Origin: a virus
Length of the DNA: 26,089 nucleotides
Strand: one strand, 5' to 3'
Virus record (IMG/VR): IMGVR_UViG_3300017917_003616
Location: 1-26,089 of that record
A program made the position numbers and the translations under genes. Under the pieces are notes generated by a model. That model searched no databases, was not told the origin of the DNA, and worked only from the letters and a program-made list of their open reading frames with translations. Of the stretch, positions 22,304 through 26,089 are shown in pieces (positions within the stretch are counted from its first letter, which is position 1; every line of letters begins with the position of its first letter).

Positions 22304-23087
22304 GAAAGTAAGTTTTGTTTGTACAACATATAGACGTTTTACTTGTGTAGAAAGAGTAGTAGCACAATATTATGCACAAACTTATCCAAACAAAGAATTG
22401 ATCATATTCAATACAGATGAAGAATATCCGTATGAGTTAGGATTTGGAGATGATAGTATTATAATTGTAAATAACAATATAAATTATCAAACAGCATGTG
22501 AATATGAGAATAGAGGACAAATATGTAGAGATGCGGTTACTCACGCTACGGGTGATTATTTTATGTTAGCAGATGATGATGACATTTATTTACCTTGGCA
22601 TCTCCAACAAGCAATAGATGGTATAGAATTAAATAAAAAAGATGCATGGAAACCAGAAATGAGTTTCTTTGCTAGCCAACAAGAGGTAAAAATAGTAATG
22701 AATACCCTAGAGGCTTCTGTTATTGTTAAAATGGATAGAATACGTGAAATTGGATTTAGAAGTGATTTAACAGGATATGAAGGATTAAGTTGGTACACTA
22801 GATTAAGAGATGAAGGACAATTGGATGAACATAATAAAAATTATGTACCTTCATATTGTTTTAATTGGAGTGATCCTTCAGAAATAGCAGGACATAAACA
22901 AAGTGGTGATATTAATAACCCTAATAACTTTGAAAATCACAAACAAGCTAGTGGGGATTATGCTAAAAAACCATTATCTAGAATTGAAATAGGTACAATC
23001 TATGATAAGTACTATGATTATTTACGTACCAATAAAGATCAATTTAATCAAGAATACTATAAAAAGTATGCACTTCAATATTTATAA
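22296..23087 (+). CDS. family 2-type glycosyltransferase (263 aa)
   Basis: Classic GT2 layout: KVSFVCTTYRRF at 4-15, a strand-helix nucleotide-binding region, ENRGQICRDAVTHATGDYFM at 71-90, then LADDDDIYLPWHL with the acidic metal site at 93-96. The second half has GYEGLSWYTRLRDEGQLDEH, compatible with an acceptor region and catalytic base. There is no transmembrane helix, unlike lipid-linked polysaccharide synthases, which favours a soluble protein- or DNA-modifying enzyme. It is the last of the three overlapping glycosyltransferase genes, and the fibre-module gene follows after two bases. Confidence 0.82.
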   Translation: MHKKVSFVCTTYRRFTCVERVVAQYYAQTYPNKELIIFNTDEEYPYELGFGDDSIIIVNNNINYQTACEYENRGQICRDAVTHATGDYFMLADDDDIYLPWHLQQAIDGIELNKKDAWKPEMSFFASQQEVKIVMNTLEASVIVKMDRIREIGFRSDLTGYEGLSWYTRLRDEGQLDEHNKNYVPSYCFNWSDPSEIAGHKQSGDINNPNNFENHKQASGDYAKKPLSRIEIGTIYDKYYDYLRTNKDQFNQEYYKKYALQYL

Positions 23088-23089
23088 CC

Positions 23090-23401
23090 ATGCCATCAGT
23101 AGTACACACAGGACCCTTCACAGTATCATTTAAAAATGAACATACCATCTACGAAAACGAAGTTCGTTGCTTGGTAAAGGAAAGTGATTACAATTTATCA
23201 TACAACCCAACATTAGTGTCAGGTAGCTATGAAAGTGGATCCTTAAAGAATTTTGCTACTAGCTCAGACTTTTATACCTATGCTACAACATTAGGATTAT
23301 ACGATGATGATAATCAATTATTAGCTGTTGCTAAATTAGGTAAACCAATTATGATGTCACCTGACACAGACATGACGTTTGTAGTCAAGTACGACGCATA
23401 A
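23090..23401 (+). CDS. stand-alone copy of a fibre-protein module (103 aa)
   Basis: Residues about 33-95 match the C-terminal module of the 333-residue fibre protein at 18255: SYNPT, then FYTYATTLGLYDDDNQLLAV, then AKLGKPI, against TYVTTVGMYNDNNELLAVAK and LSKPL. The N-terminus MPSVVHTGPFTVSFKNEHTI is extra. It is therefore a small structural protein paralogous to a fibre domain. It could cap or decorate the fibre, or be a duplicated remnant kept with the glycosyltransferases. It follows the third glycosyltransferase by two bases. Confidence 0.65.
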   Translation: MPSVVHTGPFTVSFKNEHTIYENEVRCLVKESDYNLSYNPTLVSGSYESGSLKNFATSSDFYTYATTLGLYDDDNQLLAVAKLGKPIMMSPDTDMTFVVKYDA

Positions 23402-23415
23402 AATAAATTTTAGTT

Positions 23416-23859
23416 ATGTTACAAACATCTAATCCTCTTTATGTTGAGGATTTAATTAATGATCCTAATTTTAATATTGATGACTATTGTGGTTATGTCT
23501 ATATGACTTGCCACGACTTAACAGGCCGTAGGTATATTGGTAAAAAAGTATTTCACCACACCACCACTAAAAAATTAGGCAAGAAAGAACTAACTGAAAT
23601 TCCAGTTACTAGGGGTAAACGCCCAACTAAAAAAACAGTAGTTAAGGAAAGCGATTGGAAAACATATTACGGTTCCAACACTGAAGTAAAGTCATTACCT
23701 AAAGACGAAATGGTTCGTATCGTATTACGTTTGTGTAAAACAAAAAAAGAATTAACATACTACGAAACAAAATTCCTATTTGATTATAACGTGTTGGAAA
23801 ACGACACTTATATGAATGATAATATACTAGGTAAATTCTATCGAAAAGACTTGTTATAG
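23416..23859 (+). CDS. GIY-YIG-like phage endonuclease (147 aa)
   Basis: CGYVYMTCHDLTGRRYIGKK at 25-44 fits the GIY-YIG core (Tyr-Val-Tyr, then Arg-Tyr-Ile-Gly-Lys-Lys). After a basic insertion (KLGKKELTEIPVTRGKRPTK) come SDWKTYYGSN at 79-88, a helix with ELTYYETKFLF where Glu117 would bind metal, and NDNILGKFY at the end. Small T4-like phage endonucleases share this order, including a DWKxYYGSS-like phrase. It may be a free-standing homing endonuclease or have a role in DNA processing. It lies between the glycosyltransferase cassette and the replication genes, the kind of place where homing nucleases move segments. Confidence 0.72.
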   Translation: MLQTSNPLYVEDLINDPNFNIDDYCGYVYMTCHDLTGRRYIGKKVFHHTTTKKLGKKELTEIPVTRGKRPTKKTVVKESDWKTYYGSNTEVKSLPKDEMVRIVLRLCKTKKELTYYETKFLFDYNVLENDTYMNDNILGKFYRKDLL

Positions 23860-23873
23860 GCAAAATAAGGTCG

Positions 23874-23881
23874 TATATTTG
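23874..23881 (+). promoter_or_regulatory. TATATTTG box before the primase gene
   Basis: TCGTATATTTGAGG matches the Bacteroidetes -7 consensus TAnnTTTG exactly and shares CGTATATT with the class 1 boxes. It lies only 13 bases (box start) before the ATG at 23887, so a transcript from it would have a very short leader or none. Confidence 0.45.
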
Positions 23882-23886
23882 AGGTT

Positions 23887-24834
23887 ATGGATAATACAGC
23901 TTTACTATTTCTAACTGAATCAGTACTGGGTAAGGGACAAGCTACAAGCAAAGGCAACTATGCTTTTAAGTGTCCGTTCTGTACCCACCATAAAAACAAG
24001 ATGGAAATTAGCATGCGCACAACGGAAAAGAAAGAAAATTTCTGGCATTGTTGGGTGTGTGGAGCTAAAGGCAAAACATTACTATCATTATTTAAGAAAA
24101 TCAAAGCACCAGCTGCTAAGATAGCAGAATTAAATATATTAGTAGTACCTAATAAGAAAGATAAAACGATTGAACAAGGCGCTCCTGAACTACCTAAAGA
24201 ATTTATTTCATTTAGTGATCATGAAAAATTTGTAACTGATAGAATTGCTCAAATTGAATCAAAACATGCTTTCAAATTCTTATCTAAGCGTGGTATTACT
24301 AATGAAGATATTATAAAATACAATATTGGTTTTTGTAAAGATGGACCTTATGCTGAACGAATTATTATACCATCATACAATGAACTAGGCCAATTAAATT
24401 ACTTTATCGCTAGAGCTTATAAAGATTCAGATCGCAAATATAAAAATCCACCAATAGCATCTAAGGAAGCTATTGGTTTTGAACTATATATAAATTGGGA
24501 CGCACCAATCATACTTGTTGAAGGTATGTTTGATGCATTAACAATTAAACGTAATGTTATACCTTTATTTGGTAAAGTATTACATGACAAACTAATGAAG
24601 AAATTAGTTGAATCCTCCGTAAATCGTATTTATATTGCTTTAGATAATGATGCTAGAAAAGATGCTTTAAAACAAGCTGAAACATTAATGTCGTATGGTA
24701 AAGAAGTATATCTAGTTGAAATGGAAGGTAAAGATGCTAATGAAATTGGTTTTGAACAATTTCTCAACACAATTGAGCAAACACAACCTCTTGATTTAAA
24801 GAGTTTGCTTGAAAAAAAATTACAATTAATATGA
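23887..24834 (+). CDS. DNA primase, CHC2 zinc finger and TOPRIM (315 aa)
   Basis: The N-terminal zinc finger is CPFC at 29-32, His34/His35 and CWVC at 55-58. The linker has KFLSKRGITNEDIIKYNIGF at 130-149. The TOPRIM centre is ILVEGMFDA with Glu212, and ALDNDA with Asp253 and Asp255; these acidic residues bind catalytic metals. The protein corresponds to T4 gp61-type primase, shorter than bacterial DnaG and lacking its helicase-binding C-terminal domain. It makes RNA primers for lagging-strand synthesis with the phage helicase. The next gene overlaps by four bases (ATGA), coupling primase to a nuclease. Confidence 0.9.
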   Translation: MDNTALLFLTESVLGKGQATSKGNYAFKCPFCTHHKNKMEISMRTTEKKENFWHCWVCGAKGKTLLSLFKKIKAPAAKIAELNILVVPNKKDKTIEQGAPELPKEFISFSDHEKFVTDRIAQIESKHAFKFLSKRGITNEDIIKYNIGFCKDGPYAERIIIPSYNELGQLNYFIARAYKDSDRKYKNPPIASKEAIGFELYINWDAPIILVEGMFDALTIKRNVIPLFGKVLHDKLMKKLVESSVNRIYIALDNDARKDALKQAETLMSYGKEVYLVEMEGKDANEIGFEQFLNTIEQTQPLDLKSLLEKKLQLI

Positions 24835-25613
24835 TCGAAAAAAATGTAAACATTATCAAAGATCCTAAAATCAAACGTATTGTTGAATACGCTGAAGGGG
24901 ATAAACAAGTTAATGTTTTAGACAGTAGATTTTACAGACGAGAAGGTAATTATTATCCTTCAGTAACGTCAATCTTGAATTACTTTCCTAAAAATCAATT
25001 CTTCCACTCTTGGTTGAAAGATGTAGGACATAATTCAGATATTATTGCAGCTAAAGCAGCAGGTGAAGGTACTCAAGTACACAACGCTGTAGATGCTTTC
25101 TTAAACGGACAAGAAATTACTTGGATTGATGAGTTTGGAAATGCTAAGTACAATTTAGATGTTTGGAGAATGATTTTACGCTTTGCTGATTTCTGGAACA
25201 CACATAAACCAGAATTAATTGCAACTGAATATCATTTATTCTCAGACGAACACAAATATGCTGGTACAGCGGATTTAGTTGTTAGATTATTTGATAATAT
25301 TTGGTTATTGGATCTTAAGACATCAAATTCACTTCATACGAGCTATGATTTGCAATTAGCTGCTTATGCTCAAGCATGGAATGAAACACATGATGAGAAA
25401 GTAACTCACACAGGTATCTTATGGGTTAAAGCAAATACTCGTGGAGAAGGAAAGAACGGAAAGATACAAGGTAAAGGATGGGAATTAAAGTTCGTAAATG
25501 AAATTGATAAGAACTTTGACATGTTTAAGAAAATATATGACATATACAAGTTAGAAAATCCTGATTTCAAGCCTATGACTGAATTATTACCCACATCGGT
25601 CAAAATTTCTTAA
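24831..25613 (+). CDS. PD-(D/E)XK nuclease, RecB/Cas4-like exonuclease fold (260 aa)
   Basis: RecB-type nuclease motifs are visible in order: GEGTQVHNAVDAFL with His84, TEYHLFSDE with Glu133, YAGTADLVV with Asp148, LLDLKTS with Asp161 and Lys163, and YDLQLAAYAQAW with Gln175 and Tyr179. This is the H-E-D-DxK-QxxxY signature of RecB/AddB/Cas4-like nucleases. No iron-sulphur Cys set is seen, so it is not a typical Cas4. It probably trims DNA ends during recombination-dependent replication. It is translationally coupled to primase and followed by a leader and terminator. Confidence 0.85.
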   Translation: MIEKNVNIIKDPKIKRIVEYAEGDKQVNVLDSRFYRREGNYYPSVTSILNYFPKNQFFHSWLKDVGHNSDIIAAKAAGEGTQVHNAVDAFLNGQEITWIDEFGNAKYNLDVWRMILRFADFWNTHKPELIATEYHLFSDEHKYAGTADLVVRLFDNIWLLDLKTSNSLHTSYDLQLAAYAQAWNETHDEKVTHTGILWVKANTRGEGKNGKIQGKGWELKFVNEIDKNFDMFKKIYDIYKLENPDFKPMTELLPTSVKIS

Positions 25614-25649
25614 TATATTTATGCTTGAAAACCAAAAGTTTTTATATTG
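25614..25649 (+). promoter_or_regulatory. possible promoter region before the TonB receptor gene
   Basis: TATATTTAT at 25614-25622 looks like a class 2 box. Separately, TTG at 25625-25627 and TATATTG at 25643-25649 could be -33 and -7 elements, with a gap of 15 bases that is slightly short for Bacteroidetes. Either start would place the terminator at 25685 inside the leader of the receptor gene. Confidence 0.4.
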
Positions 25650-25668
25650 TTACACAAGTATTACACAA
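25650..25668 (+). promoter_or_regulatory. direct repeat TTACACAA x2 at helical spacing, operator-like
   Basis: TTACACAA occurs at 25650-25657 and again at 25661-25668, an 11-base period that puts both copies on the same DNA face. The repeat begins right after the -7-like TATATTG. This arrangement suits a regulator bound as a dimer; no regulator is identified. Confidence 0.4.
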
Positions 25669-25684
25669 CTGTAAATAACGATTT

Positions 25685-25716
25685 GAGCGGGGACGTTGTC
25701 TCCGCTCTTTTTTTTT
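25685..25716 (+). terminator. strong Rho-independent terminator
   Basis: GAGCGGGGAC (25685-25694), loop GTT, GTCTCCGCTC (25698-25707): a 10-bp stem with one G-T pair, followed by nine T (25708-25716). It ends the primase-nuclease transcript or acts as an attenuator of the next gene, whose ATG is only 18 bases past the T tract. Confidence 0.92.
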
Positions 25717-25734
25717 AACCAAAACAAAACATAA

Positions 25735-26089
25735 ATGAAAAAAGCGATTTTATCGTTACTTCTTTCAGCACTATTTTTAGTGGGATTTGGTCAGGTTACC
25801 ACATCCTCTATCTCTGGTGTTGTTAAGAATGAAAAACAAGAAGTACTAGTAGGTACCGTTGTAGAAGCAATACACGTTCCTACAGGTACAAAGTACAAGA
25901 CCGTTACAAATAAGAATGGTGTTTATGTGTTACCTGCTGTTAGAGTAGGTGGTCCATATGTAATCCATGCTTCGTTTGTAGGATTTAAAAAGAGTGAAGA
26001 AACAGATGTAAACGCTCAATTGGGTGTTACTACAAACGTTGACTTTGCTTTAGTAGATGAGAAATCAACTCTTAAAGAAGTAGTTGTAA
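25735..26089 (+). CDS. TonB-dependent outer-membrane receptor, N-terminal part (118 aa, runs off the window)
   Basis: The reading frame is open to the window end. Residues 1-20 form a Sec signal peptide (MKKAILSLLLSALFLVGFGQ). Residues about 24-110 are a CarboxypepD_reg-like beta-sandwich (SISGVVKNEKQEVL, then TNKNGVYVLPAVRVGGPYVI and HASFVGFKK), the N-terminal extension of SusC-type receptors. The last residues LKEVVV are the usual entry into the plug domain (LxEVVVTA). Such receptors import glycans, siderophores or vitamins across the outer membrane with TonB energy. Its presence directly after phage replication genes is unusual; it could be phage-carried cargo or mark a junction with host DNA. 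The ATG follows AACCAAAACAAAACATAA, an A-rich Bacteroidetes-type start. Confidence 0.85.
   Translation, partial: MKKAILSLLLSALFLVGFGQVTTSSISGVVKNEKQEVLVGTVVEAIHVPTGTKYKTVTNKNGVYVLPAVRVGGPYVIHASFVGFKKSEETDVNAQLGVTTNVDFALVDEKSTLKEVVV

Noticed and set aside
24831-25613. Cas4 of a CRISPR system
   Set aside because: RecB-like motifs are present, but no iron-sulphur Cys set, no cas neighbours and no repeat array. Coupling to primase fits phage DNA metabolism.
25613-25735. Prophage attachment site at the switch to the receptor gene
   Set aside because: No integrase, tRNA target or repeated core is visible, and the phage type is normally lytic. The junction stays open but is not supported as an att site.

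Overview
The window looks like part of a lytic, T4-related contractile-tailed phage of a Bacteroidetes (Flavobacteriia-like) host. The phage assignment rests on a gp55-type late sigma factor, gp25 and gp6 baseplate wedge proteins, a GH19 muralytic enzyme, a primase with CHC2-type zinc finger and TOPRIM centre, and a PD-(D/E)XK nuclease in compact co-directional order. The Bacteroidetes assignment rests on high AT content, A-rich start regions without Shine-Dalgarno sequences, -7-like TATATTTG boxes, and a final gene encoding a TonB-dependent receptor of the SusC/CarboxypepD_reg type. All supported genes lie on the + strand.

Layout: (1) 1-117, the 3' part of an unusual tRNA-like gene. (2) 129-3278, small accessory genes; five of them (four soluble or unknown, one membrane) are preceded by nearly identical TATATTCACG promoter-like boxes at a fixed distance from the start codon. 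The cluster also holds an EF-hand mini-protein, a GC-rich structured non-coding stretch (1963-2243), small membrane proteins and a T5orf172/GIY-YIG nuclease. (3) 3354-4067, a protein with a tandem 63-residue duplication, ended by a clear terminator and followed by a G-rich tract. (4) 4253-5555, two small conserved phage-type proteins and the gp55-like sigma factor. (5) 5584-13100, hub/spike and baseplate wedge genes including gp25, gp6 and a GH19 lysozyme. (6) 13100-20639, a very large structural protein and three tail/fibre proteins, the last with an ~80-residue threonine-rich mucin-like stalk. (7) 20667-23087, three overlapping GT-A-fold glycosyltransferase genes directly downstream of that stalk. 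(8) 23090-25613, a stand-alone copy of a fibre module, a GIY-YIG-like endonuclease, primase and PD-(D/E)XK nuclease. (9) 25614-26089, a regulatory leader with a strong terminator and the 5' end of a TonB-dependent receptor gene.

Two promoter-like motif classes divide the window. Class 1 (TATATTCACG and relatives) precedes the small accessory genes and the sigma-factor gene itself. Class 2 (ATATTTAT) precedes structural genes. This fits a cascade in which class 1 drives early/middle genes including the late sigma factor, which then reads class 2.

The most interesting candidate system is the mucin-like fibre plus three-glycosyltransferase cassette, possibly a virion O-glycosylation module. Next is a phage-linked TonB receptor gene whose start codon lies 18 bases after a Rho-independent terminator. 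Functions are inferred by eye from sequence motifs; no database search was run.
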